Positions 1 to 5,192 of a stretch of 5,573 nucleotides of DNA are shown in pieces. Where the stretch lies: NCBI GenBank assembly GCA_013414725.1, contig CP058706.1, positions 1,404,429 to 1,410,001 of the forward strand. The letters are read 5' to 3'. The stretch's first letter is position 1; every line of letters starts with the position of its first letter. Position numbers and translations under genes: made by a program. Below the pieces are notes generated by a model that worked only from the letters and a program-made list of their open reading frames with translations, did no database searches and had not been told where the DNA came from. The stretch is from Coxiellaceae bacterium. GTDB taxonomy: Bacteria; Pseudomonadota; Gammaproteobacteria; GCA-013414725.

Positions 1-571
1 GGCTTTTGTAAAAGTCAATGGCTTGAAGTGGTTTGTTATTTCTTTCAATGTAACTGTTTCCCGTGAAGTTAGCAATTAAATGATTTTTTCCAGTGCCGTA
101 AAAGCCTATTAAAGCAATCTTGATCTCAACTTCTGCCATACATATTTGATGCGAGGCCAACAAACTAATATAACTCTCATCAAGTTCCATGCCAATATCA
201 AAGGGAGTCTTAAGCTCATTGTTGTAGAAGCATTTGGCACCTTTGACGATTAGAAATTCTAGTATGTTTAGTGGGGCACGGTTTTTAAAAGCTATATGCA
301 ATAAGGTGTTTCCATCAGGATAGCGAAAATTAAGATCAATCTTAAAGACATTTAGAAACCATTCTAATGTTTCGGTATTTCCTTGATTCAATGCCATAAT
401 AAAATGTTGGTCTGCATGCAAAAAATTGTCGCGATTTAGTGGTGATTTAGTTAGAAGTGAATAATTGATAGAACTTGAAGGAGTGATGTCTACTTCCGCT
501 ATTGATAGTGCTTTTAATTTGATGTTAACCAATCGATTACATTTTGTTATTCTTATGATTTTTAATTGGGA
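1..571 (-). CDS. End of LRRs, two ankyrin repeats and start of a Rab-like GTPase domain (partial, runs off window)
   Basis: This frame is open for about 190 codons and leaves the window at position 1. It starts with the last LRR motifs (LKIIRITKCNRL). From 412 to 191 it has two ankyrin repeats; the clearest includes DGNTLLHIAF and ILEFLIVKGA, followed by ELKTPFDIG (compare DGxTPLHxA, LLxxGA, GxTPLxxA). At about 121-83 it reads KIALIGFYGTGKN, a Ras/Rab-type beta strand and P-loop, then a helix HLIANF, a region NSYIE and an IDF strand aligning with the Rab switch I to beta-2 region (VDF). The P-loop has Asn where Ser/Thr binds Mg, and the switch I Thr position reads Pro-Leu. The rest of the G domain (DxxG, NKxD, SAK) lies outside the window. 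No separate start is visible; it continues the upstream segments. Confidence 0.65.
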
Positions 572-857
572 GGCATTATTTCTAATGTTTCTAGTGAGTT
601 GCAGTTTTCTATGGTCAGTTGATTCAGTTGAGTAAAAGTATCTTTGCTGAATGGCATGAGCCAAGGATTGATCTTCAGCTTGTTGATATTAATATGGCTA
701 ATTTCAAGCCATTTTAAGACAGGAAGATAGGCCACTTGCTGCAATGATTTTTCCGTCAACAGCGGGCCACTTAATTTTAAATGAGTCAAGTTTCGTGATG
801 AATTTAAGATTTGTTCTAGGGCTAGTGGGCTTAGCGCAGTGTTATTTGATAAAAAAA
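562..857 (-). CDS. Leucine-rich repeat segment of the broken gene
   Basis: The frame is open from about 857; the first possible start codon is a TTG at 787-789 without a ribosome-binding site. It holds repeated L-x-x-L-x-I/L motifs: LTHLKLSGP, LKWLEISHI, LNQLTIENCNSLETLEI. The Leu-x-x-Leu-x-Ile-x-x-Cys form resembles cysteine-containing or bacterial-type LRRs. The array continues in the next frame (LKIIRITKCNRLVNIKL) after a probable one-base loss beside the GGG at 568-570, so TAA 562-564 is not a natural end. Known: LRRs form curved protein-binding surfaces. Inferred: target binding, plausibly of a host protein. Confidence 0.6.
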
Positions 858-1211
858 GTTTTTAAATGATATGCTAGGCAATATGGTAATTATTTTTTGT
901 TGAACTTCTTCAGGTAAATCTTGCCAGGCCAGTTTATTTATTATGCGTTGTTTAAGATAATTTGCATGTTGTATATCTTGAAATTCTTGAGTTTCACCTC
1001 GTTCGAGTTGCTCACAAAATCGGTCAATTTTTTGATAATAAGCTTCAACAGGTAGTAATTCATTTTGAATAGCTTGTTTTGGCCCCCAAAATTCACCTTG
1101 TTTTAGGGCGGTACGCAAGTCTTTTCGCTTTTTGGGGTCCATGCCGGTGAGAGATTGTTCGATATAATCTTTATTGCCTGTTTTTTGCTTTTGGATACCG
1201 GTACAGAGCAA
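831..1211 (-). CDS. Helical linker leading into the leucine-rich repeats
   Basis: The nominal start at 1209-1211 is a TTG one codon after an in-frame TGA; the native path enters at about 1181-1192. The 126-residue frame is charged and helical (DPKKRKDLRTALKQGEFWG, then YYQKIDRFCEQLERGETQEF) and ends with LPEEVQQKIITILPSISF. That last stretch superficially resembles an F-box, but more likely caps the LRR array. A one-base loss at the T7 run (A7 on the plus strand) 851-857 changes the spurious ending FYQITLR into a reading FLSNNTALSPLALEQIL, which continues straight into the LRRs. Function unknown; probably an interdomain connector. Confidence 0.5.
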   Translation of the reverse strand: MLCTGIQKQKTGNKDYIEQSLTGMDPKKRKDLRTALKQGEFWGPKQAIQNELLPVEAYYQKIDRFCEQLERGETQEFQDIQHANYLKQRIINKLAWQDLPEEVQQKIITILPSISFKNFFYQITLR

Positions 1212-1688
1212 TCAGGATCAATGACTTTTTCATAATCTGTAGGTAGAGCATTGAAGCGCCCCTCCGGCGTATTTGCGCTTAACCGAGCTTTTTCGTAATG
1301 AGGTATAATAGCAGGATATATTTCGCCAACTAGGGCTTGATGATTACTTGGCCAAGTTTCAGGGGCTACTAGCTTTTCAGGTGATTGGTTTGTATCGAAA
1401 AATAGAGCTCGCAGTTCCAAGAATAGTTGGTATGAGATGGTTATTGTGCCGTATGAAAAAGCTGCGGGTATAAAGCAAAATTGATAATTGGTTTGGTTTG
1501 CCCAGTGTACTACTTCTTCTTGAGTAAATATTCCGGGTGTGGATGTTTTAGGGTTTCCTAGCCAACACTTGTTAAATGCGTCTAATTCTTCTAGCCAATC
1601 TTCAATTAATGTTTTGGGATGTAAATTCATGGTGTCAATAACAGCTTCCCGATTTAATTTTCCTTCTTTAAATGGTTTAAAGCAAAAA
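1103..1688 (-). CDS. Helical segment between the kinase-like region and the LRRs
   Basis: The first ATG is at 1628-1630, but the frame is open up to and past 1688, where it joins the previous segment through FCFKPFKEGKLNREAVIDTM. The ATG has no ribosome-binding site and is probably internal. The segment has an acidic helix around EDWLEELDAFNK, then aromatic-rich helices with HWANQTNYQFCF and FLELRALFF. This could be the C-terminal lobe of the kinase-like fold or a separate helical domain; I recognise no family. The native frame probably loses one base in the A-runs at 1181-1192 (SVPVSKSKK to TGNKDYIEQ); after that this frame runs spuriously to TAA 1103-1105. Confidence 0.5.
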
Positions 1689-2244
1689 CTAGGTCTTTCA
1701 AGTTTAGCTTTTCTCCCAATAAATCATTTTTTATCAATTCACTATTGAAACATTGTTCGGCATCAAAATGAATTAAGCTTGTTTCATTTGAATGGCGTTT
1801 GATGGCAGCAATATTGCTTGCTTTTCCATCACCACTGCGAATGAAGATCGATTCGAATATTTTTAATGTGTAATTATACGGGCTTAAAGTGGCTTCAAAG
1901 GTATTTAAATTGCTGGATTCACGTTGAATATTGAGTAATGTTTTTCCTGCAGGTTGTGAAAATAATAATGGATAAGCCAATTTCTTTTGAGGATGAAGGC
2001 ACCTTAACAGTGTGCTGCGTGCACCTTGATTGCTGATTCGATCCGCTATGGTTTCAGCTGCCATCTGCATTCCTGGCAGCTCTGGGAACTTGACATAAGC
2101 AATGGTTTCATCAAGTTGATCATTTTGTTCTGCATGTAATGCTTTCACCCAACGTTGACCATCTTTTTGACAGTCTTTTTCATTTAAAGTCCCATCTGGA
2201 TTAAATATTTCTTTTTGAATATGAGGTTTTAAAAAGCGTGTCAT
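1654..2244 (-). CDS. Segment with PI3/PI4-kinase-like catalytic motifs
   Basis: This is a 196-residue segment. Around residues 50-64, YVKFPELPG followed by a helix with AAE resembles a kinase N-lobe lysine strand followed by a helix with an acidic partner. At residues 137-146 it reads SGDGKASNIA. D139 and N144 have the D-x4-N spacing of the catalytic loop (DRHNxN in PI3/PI4 kinases, DLKPxN in protein kinases). At 157-166 LIHFDAEQCF lies where those families have IHIDFGxxF, with D161 in the metal-binding position. Known: in those families these residues bind ATP-Mg and catalyse phosphate transfer. Inferred: an atypical lipid or protein kinase fold; the glycine loop is not clear, so activity is uncertain. 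The frame ends at TAA 1654-1656, but one lost base at the T5 run (A5 on the plus strand) 1684-1688 joins it to the next segment. Confidence 0.55.
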   Translation of the reverse strand: MTRFLKPHIQKEIFNPDGTLNEKDCQKDGQRWVKALHAEQNDQLDETIAYVKFPELPGMQMAAETIADRISNQGARSTLLRCLHPQKKLAYPLLFSQPAGKTLLNIQRESSNLNTFEATLSPYNYTLKIFESIFIRSGDGKASNIAAIKRHSNETSLIHFDAEQCFNSELIKNDLLGEKLNLKDLVFALNHLKKEN

Positions 2245-2423
2245 GGGTTTTTGTCAACATTTGCCCATTGGACTAAAACGCGTTGTTTAGAGTCGGTATC
2301 GTTATAATGGGCTTGGCCTGTAATAGATATAATGTGCGTTATTGTGTCGATAGGTAATTCTTCAATAAGTTGAATGTCATTTTCAGCTGAAATATCATCA
2401 AGGTTTAATAGATTTTTAATCAA
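2241..2423 (-). CDS. Short segment preceding the kinase-like region
   Basis: This 60-residue frame begins at a TTG at 2421-2423 without a ribosome-binding site, so it is a continuation and not a gene start. It reads DDISAENDIQLIEELPIDTI, then HIISITGQAHYNDTDSKQ and RVLVQWANVDKNP. The ITGQ-like strand, turn and VLVQW strand look like a beta hairpin. It ends at TGA 2241-2243, which overlaps the next ATG as ATGA. Because the A5 run 2248-2252 lies immediately before, a one-base loss would equally explain the stop, and the joined reading VDKKPMTRFLKPH looks natural. A separate, translationally coupled gene is the alternative. Confidence 0.45.
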   Translation of the reverse strand: MIKNLLNLDDISAENDIQLIEELPIDTITHIISITGQAHYNDTDSKQRVLVQWANVDKNP

Positions 2424-2612
2424 CCTAATCTTATCAGGGTAACATTTTTGACGTCAGTATAATAGTAGTTTTCTTTATCTACGAAAAGAAAAGTGTCATT
2501 ATGAATCACATAACAACGTGTAGATCTTCCTGGCAGTGAATGGCAATTATGCGGTGCTGGCAATTTAGATACTATAAGAAAATCACAGGAGGGTATTGGA
2601 TCAGTTATTTTT
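2420..2612 (-). pseudogene. Beta-rich middle segment of the broken gene
   Basis: Reading on from the A5 run 2608-2612, this frame gives ITDPIPSCDFLIVSKLPAPH, then a stretch with RCYVIHNDTLFFVDKE and YYYTDVKNVTLI, ending at TGA 2420-2422. The alternating hydrophobic residues suggest several beta strands, unlike the helical segments before it. The native path probably loses one base between 2450 and 2421, possibly at the T5 run 2445-2449, and continues in the next segment. There is no start codon with a ribosome-binding site. I recognise no domain; it may form the N-terminal lobe of the kinase-like region, which is only a guess. Confidence 0.4.
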
Positions 2613-2930
2613 CAAGTAATACGTTTTCCCATTCTACTCGTTGACGTTTTGCCGAGATGCGAATACCTTTTTGGTCGCTAGAGTGACTCAATGCTTCGAT
2701 GATAGTAATAGATATGTTTTGTTCTTCAAGGTATTTGATGAAAGTATGTCGATAAACATTCGGAATTAATTCGTAATATTGTTTGTAGATGTCTAGGTCA
2801 TCGCATTGAGTTAATACTAAGCTAAGTGATTTTAAAAGGGGTCTTCTATGAAAACTAAATAATTGTTCTTTTTTCTTCCATGGTTGAAATGGTGTTTTGG
2901 CTAGATTTCCATTTTGAAATAACGGTTTTT
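2605..2930 (-). pseudogene. Uncharacterised middle segment of the broken gene (start-less open frame of about 107 codons)
   Basis: This frame has no usable start at its head but is open to TAA 2605-2607. It reads PLFQNGNLAKTPFQPW near its head, then a polar helical region with RRPLLKSLSLVL and IYKQYYELIPNVYRHTF, ending with RVEWENVLLEK. Composition and hydrophobic pattern are those of a folded, mostly helical protein. I recognise no family. It sits between the nucleotidyltransferase module and the kinase-like module, so it is probably a linker domain. A one-base loss at the A5 run 2608-2612 removes the stop and continues into the next segment. Confidence 0.45.
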
Positions 2931-3071
2931 ATCGGGTCATATGGATTTGTTACTAAATGAGCCAGTTGTGTTAGGCCATTATATGCCATATTAATAATTG
3001 CATTTATAATTTCGAGACTTTTTGCTTCATTAGGAGTGAGTTCTGGTAGGAATGGGCCGGCGTTGGTTTTT
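2926..3071 (-). pseudogene. Linker segment after the nucleotidyltransferase module
   Basis: One lost base at 3067-3071 gives a frame reading AGPFLPELTPNEAKSLEII, then NMAYNGLTQLAHL and NPYDP. This is a proline-bounded pair of helices with no recognisable catalytic motif. The frame stays open to TAG 2855-2857, but a one-base skip at the A5 run 2926-2930 continues into a longer and more natural segment. There is no independent start. The E-L-T-P-x-E-A-x-x-L pattern would fit the end of the helical substrate-binding part. Function unknown. Confidence 0.45.
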
Positions 3072-3471
3072 CAAAAACAACTTCGTCCGGCCTTCCGCCT
3101 CGTTTCAATTGCTTGTTATTGCGCAGCGTTTGTAACTGAGTATAAGCTGTATTGATTAGATTAATGAAAGGGGCTGAGAAAATATTTTGCTTTTCCCAGA
3201 GCATTATTATTTGAGGAACATTTGTTAATATTAGTTGATCTTGATCCTGATAGCCTTGGTACAGTGCAACATCCATGCACCAATAAAGTAATCGTGCTAG
3301 ATAACGTTCTTTAATATCAACTATGTCAAGATTCTTTGATTTTTGGGTTTCTTGCCACTCTTTGGTATGAATTTTATAGTATTCCTCTATAATTGGTTTT
3401 TTAACTGTTAGTTTACTTTGGTAGCGTGCAAATAAACCATGTTCACCTTTTTGTTGAGAGAAAAATTTCAA
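3004..3471 (-). CDS. Helical segment resembling the DUF294 C-terminal domain
   Basis: The listed first codon at 3469-3471 is TTG without a ribosome-binding site; the segment is really a continuation entered near 3448-3452. About residues 50-120 read DIKERYLARLLYWCMDVALY, then a helical run with NIFS and a final TLRNNKQLKRGGRPDEVVFE. This matches in outline the helical domain after the catalytic core in DUF294/GlnD-like proteins: an opening D-x-K, a helix ending near an ALYxG-like motif, then a helix ending LRxxxQ. That domain is thought to bind the substrate. At the A5 run 3067-3071 the native frame probably shifts by one lost base; the tail down to 3004 reads as spurious. Together with the upstream core this supports a two-part nucleotidyltransferase module. 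Confidence 0.55.
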   Translation of the reverse strand: MKFFSQQKGEHGLFARYQSKLTVKKPIIEEYYKIHTKEWQETQKSKNLDIVDIKERYLARLLYWCMDVALYQGYQDQDQLILTNVPQIIMLWEKQNIFSAPFINLINTAYTQLQTLRNNKQLKRGGRPDEVVFEKPTPAHSYQNSLLMKQKVSKL

Positions 3472-3629
3472 CCGGATGTAACAAACTATATGCTAAGCCT
3501 AAATTCCCCTGAAGTTCGCCATTACTGACCCATTCAGCCAGTGCCTCAGGGGTTTGTAGTAGTTCTTTTTGTTCATTGGTAATATATTTAAAATTTTTGC
3601 CATCAAAGCATAGTCCTGTCGATATTTTT
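3443..3629 (-). pseudogene. Post-core segment of the nucleotidyltransferase part of the broken gene
   Basis: Losing one base at the A5 run 3625-3629 moves the reading into a frame giving STGLCFDGKNFKYI, then LLQTPEALAEW and LAYSLLHPVEIFLS. The Leu-x-Thr-Pro-Glu-x-Leu-Ala pattern, helical and followed by a hydrophobic helix, looks far more protein-like than the frame that ends at 3499. The segment ends at TGA 3443-3445, but a one-base skip at the A5 run 3448-3452 rejoins the next segment at GLFARYQSK. No start codon with a ribosome-binding site is present, so it can only be part of the larger gene. The assignment rests on continuity and on my recollection of related mosaic proteins. Confidence 0.5.
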
Positions 3630-3942
3630 CATTTCCTATAAGACGCCAAGCATCTCCCAGACTATTTACATGAAATTGCAATAGCGTAATCCAGTCAAAA
3701 AAATACGGATGATTGCGATATTTTTCATTTGCAATGAGTAAAGCGCCTTCAATATCCGAAAACAGTCCGCAAGATTGATGGCTAAAAGATCCGGTGCCTA
3801 ATAATGTAAATCCACAAGGTGGTTCGCCCAATACTTGGGTGGTAGTCTTTGCTAGGTTTTTCCAAATATTAATTATTGATGCAGAAAACTCTTGTTGACC
3901 ATTGGAGGAGAATTCCGTTTTTGAATGTTTCGCGTGCTTCAA
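3499..3942 (-). CDS. GlnD/DUF294-type nucleotidyltransferase core segment of the broken gene
   Basis: The codon at 3940-3942 is TTG and the frame is open a little further upstream; the native path probably enters it at 3918-3922. The segment carries LGEPPCGFTLLGTGSFSH followed by LFSDIEGALLI. This is the GS-x(n)-SDxE signature of the nucleotidyltransferase superfamily in the GlnD (PII uridylyltransferase) N-terminal / DUF294 style: GxGS at 3788-3799 and the two metal-binding acids D and E at 3748-3756. A run FHVNSLGDAW about 30 residues later fits the helix after the core in that group. After the A5 run at 3625-3629 the native frame changes; the remainder here, down to TAG 3499-3501, looks spurious. 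Known: such domains transfer nucleotides (UMP or AMP) to proteins or small molecules. The substrate here is unknown. Confidence 0.6.
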   Translation of the reverse strand: MKHAKHSKTEFSSNGQQEFSASIINIWKNLAKTTTQVLGEPPCGFTLLGTGSFSHQSCGLFSDIEGALLIANEKYRNHPYFFDWITLLQFHVNSLGDAWRLIGNEKYRQDYALMAKILNILPMNKKNYYKPLRHWLNGSVMANFRGI

Positions 3943-4018
3943 CCAGTTTTTCTTGCCAAGTTTGCCACAGTGCTTGGTAATTTACCGGTGATTTTGTCAT
4001 GGCCGGGCGAAGGTTTTT
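3918..4018 (-). pseudogene. Short linker segment of the broken gene leading into the nucleotidyltransferase
   Basis: Between the A5 runs at 4014-4018 and 3918-3922, a third frame reads MTKSPVNYQALWQTWQEK and continues as a charged amphipathic helix with an ETFK motif. Neither neighbouring frame is convincing here. Skipping one base at each run joins the TPR-like part to the nucleotidyltransferase part. The frame itself stays open from about 4027 to a TAA at 3869-3871. There is no start codon with a ribosome-binding site, so it is not a gene on its own. This is inference from protein-like character and continuity. Confidence 0.45.
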
Positions 4019-4418
4019 GGCTTTCGCTTAGTTGGTTCAGCATATTTCTGAATTCAAGGCTGTCAAAGTCAGGCAGCTTATTTCCATATTCAATGATAAG
4101 CGCATAGCAAGCTTTTGCCAGTTGCCATTGATGGTGCTTAATAAGCTTATGTGCTGTTTCTTTCAGTGGTTCAATAGCTATAAAGAAGTTTTTCTTTAGA
4201 AGGGTGTAATCTTGGGTATTGTCGAAAACTTCAATTAGATTCTCACGCCAATAGTTTAATAAGCAGATCAGCAAATTTGACAGTGTTTTGTCATTGTCAG
4301 GTAATTCTGTTAAATCAGCATGAATTTTATCTATTTCCTGTAGTGCCAGCTGTACTTGCTCTTGTGTTCTGTCTTTATAGCTTTTAACATCTTTTTCGAA
4401 CCAGGTTGAAATGGTCAT
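3939..4418 (-). CDS. Second segment of the broken gene: helical, TPR-like
   Basis: The ATG at 4416-4418 has no ribosome-binding site in front of it. The same frame is open upstream to a stop at 4479-4481 and joins the preceding segment, so the ATG is probably an internal methionine. The 159 residues are helical. A stretch including WQLAKACYALIIEYG looks like another TPR-type helix pair, so the N-terminal third of the full protein may be a TPR-like superhelix. The true reading probably leaves this frame at the A5 run 4014-4018: beyond it, the residues in this frame up to TGA 3939-3941 look non-native, whereas the +1 frame reads as a natural amphipathic helix. Function unknown. Confidence 0.5.
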   Translation of the reverse strand: MTISTWFEKDVKSYKDRTQEQVQLALQEIDKIHADLTELPDNDKTLSNLLICLLNYWRENLIEVFDNTQDYTLLKKNFFIAIEPLKETAHKLIKHHQWQLAKACYALIIEYGNKLPDFDSLEFRNMLNQLSESQKPSPGHDKITGKLPSTVANLARKTG

Positions 4419-4450
4419 GTCATTTTTTATTGCTTTAAATGCTTTGATGA

Positions 4451-5020
4451 TTAATGAAGTTTTAAATGGTGTTGAGTTTTAAGTTCTAGGAAAGTACGTT
4501 TTTTTTCTAAGAGTTTTTCTGCAATGATGTAAAAATTTGCTAACGTTGGATCTGTATGGTTGAGCTGCTTTAATTCATTATGTGCCTGAGTATAGTATGG
4601 CAAAGCCAATGAACAGGAGGCATTATTGAAAAAGACATCTCCTGCTTTTAAATAAAACTGAATTCTTGATGGGATTGTGATTCTTGGTAATACTTCTTTG
4701 ATGATTCGATGGCATAGTGTTTCTATGCTGTGGGTTATTTCGTCAGCGTCCTCTTGTTTGAATCTCATCGTTATAAATTCAACAATAGTTAAAGCGAACT
4801 GTGCTAATTGAACAGACGAATAGTGTGATAAAAAATTGAATATTTTTTCAATGTCACTTTTGACAGCCGCATAATTTTGTTGAGATAAGAGATGCCTTAA
4901 AGTTGATATATCATCGTTTTCAAGTCTTGAAATCACACAACAAGGTTCTTGATCCAGAAGCTTTGTCAATTCTAATGCGGACATGGTTGAGTATAATGCA
5001 GTGTTTTTATCTCGACTCAT
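4451..5020 (-). CDS. N-terminal segment of the broken multidomain gene: alpha-helical, TPR-like
   Basis: This is a 189-residue open segment. The start at 5018-5020 has GAGGT at 5027-5031, six bases upstream. The longer reading from 5057-5059 lacks a ribosome-binding site and its ATG lies inside a TATAAT box. The protein is predicted almost wholly helical. Toward its end a stretch reading AGDVFFNNASCSLALPYY followed by TQA has the small/large residue spacing of a TPR helix hairpin. There is no signal peptide or membrane segment. The segment ends at TAA 4451-4453. Reading one base back near 4455-4482 continues smoothly into the next segment, so this stop is probably the effect of a one-base loss and not a natural end. 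No enzymatic motif is visible; a scaffold or protein-binding role is inferred. Confidence 0.6.
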   Translation of the reverse strand: MSRDKNTALYSTMSALELTKLLDQEPCCVISRLENDDISTLRHLLSQQNYAAVKSDIEKIFNFLSHYSSVQLAQFALTIVEFITMRFKQEDADEITHSIETLCHRIIKEVLPRITIPSRIQFYLKAGDVFFNNASCSLALPYYTQAHNELKQLNHTDPTLANFYIIAEKLLEKKRTFLELKTQHHLKLH

Positions 5021-5026
5021 AAAGCT

Positions 5027-5031
5027 ACCTC
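5027..5031 (-). promoter_or_regulatory. Ribosome-binding site deciding the start of the large gene
   Basis: The minus strand reads GAGGT six bases before the ATG at 5018-5020. No comparable site precedes the ATG at 5057-5059 or the first possible start codon of any later segment, which supports a single translation start for the whole locus. Confidence 0.6.
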
Positions 5032-5057
5032 GGCTTTTAAATTTTTTTAAACTAGGC

Positions 5058-5086
5058 ATTATATATGTTATTATCAGGCCCAGAAA
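5058..5086 (-). promoter_or_regulatory. Candidate promoter of the large minus-strand gene
   Basis: On the minus strand a perfect TATAAT lies at 5063-5058. At the usual 17-base spacing the -35 position (5086-5081) reads TTTCTG, a poor match to TTGACA. Transcription would begin near 5050, about 30 bases before the ATG at 5018-5020. The box overlaps the upstream ATG at 5057-5059, which argues against that codon as the start. Confidence 0.4.
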
Positions 5087-5160
5087 TTAGGGGTGTAGTA
5101 TATGATGCAGGGATATTTGTCTTGTCCTGGTCTATTGTAACAGAAAATGAAGCAAATTTT

Positions 5161-5191
5161 TGTTATTGCTGAATCGCTTCGCAATGACGAT
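5161..5191 (+). repeat. Small palindromic element resembling dispersed 'CGTCATTGCGA' repeats
   Basis: ATTGC at 5165-5169 pairs with GCAAT at 5181-5185, and inside it GAA pairs with TTC around TCGC, with one bulged T. On the minus strand it reads CGTCATTGCGAAGCGATTC. This resembles the start and core (CGTCATTGCGA, GAAGCGA) of interspersed repeats that I recall from several bacterial genomes, including host-associated ones. Only one copy is in the window, and no T-run follows, so it is not a typical terminator. Confidence 0.35.
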
Positions 5192-5192
5192 A

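Larger units (their letters stand above)
1..5020 (-). pseudogene. Frame-disrupted giant multidomain effector-like gene (TPR-like / nucleotidyltransferase / kinase-like / LRR / ankyrin / Rab-like), 3' end outside window
   Basis: Seen: consecutive minus-strand open segments follow each other with no gap, and each continues the protein theme of the previous one. They are joined by 14 single-base frame changes near 4455-4482, 4014-4018, 3918-3922, 3625-3629, 3448-3452, 3067-3071, 2926-2930, 2608-2612, 2421-2450, 2248-2252, 1684-1688, 1181-1192, 851-857 and 566-571. Ten act as one-base losses and four (4014, 3918, 3448, 2926) as one-base gains. The joined path is about 1,675 codons without a nonsense codon and is still open at position 1. 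Inferred order: TPR-like helices, GlnD/DUF294-type nucleotidyltransferase, kinase-like region, LRR, two ankyrin repeats, Rab-like G domain. Start chosen at 5018-5020 for its GAGGT ribosome-binding site. Low-GC sequence next to GC-richer glmM suggests accessory or acquired DNA. It may be a true pseudogene or an intact gene with assembly errors. Confidence 0.8.

Noticed and set aside
864..917. F-box-like stretch LPEEVQQKIITILPSISF
   Set aside because: The opening resembles an F-box, but it is too short and runs directly into LRR-like sequence; an LRR cap or chance match is as likely.
1539..1748. Plus-strand open frame of 69 codons
   Set aside because: It lies wholly opposite the broken minus-strand gene, has no ribosome-binding site, and has no recognisable protein features; it is a shadow frame.
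3925..4107. Plus-strand open frame of 60 codons with hydrophobic residues
   Set aside because: It overlaps three protein-like minus-strand segments and has no neighbours or start signal on the plus strand; the hydrophobicity is a by-product of the opposite strand.
562..4482. Programmed ribosomal frameshifting at each site
   Set aside because: Fourteen programmed shifts in both directions in one gene are implausible; decay, assembly error or slippage explain them better.
831..5059. Interpretation as an operon of many small independent hypothetical genes
   Set aside because: Only the first has a ribosome-binding site, several begin at TTG, domain motifs continue across the stops, and segments without any start fill the gaps exactly.
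5057..5059. Upstream ATG as the start of the large gene
   Set aside because: It overlaps the only TATAAT box and lacks a ribosome-binding site; the ATG at 5018-5020 has GAGGT at good spacing.
5103..5141. A 12-codon open frame that could be a leader peptide for glmM
   Set aside because: It ends about 95 bases before glmM with no attenuator-like structure or telling codon content; probably chance.
5161..5191. The palindrome as a transcription terminator
   Set aside because: There is no T-run after the stem on either strand and no gene ends next to it.
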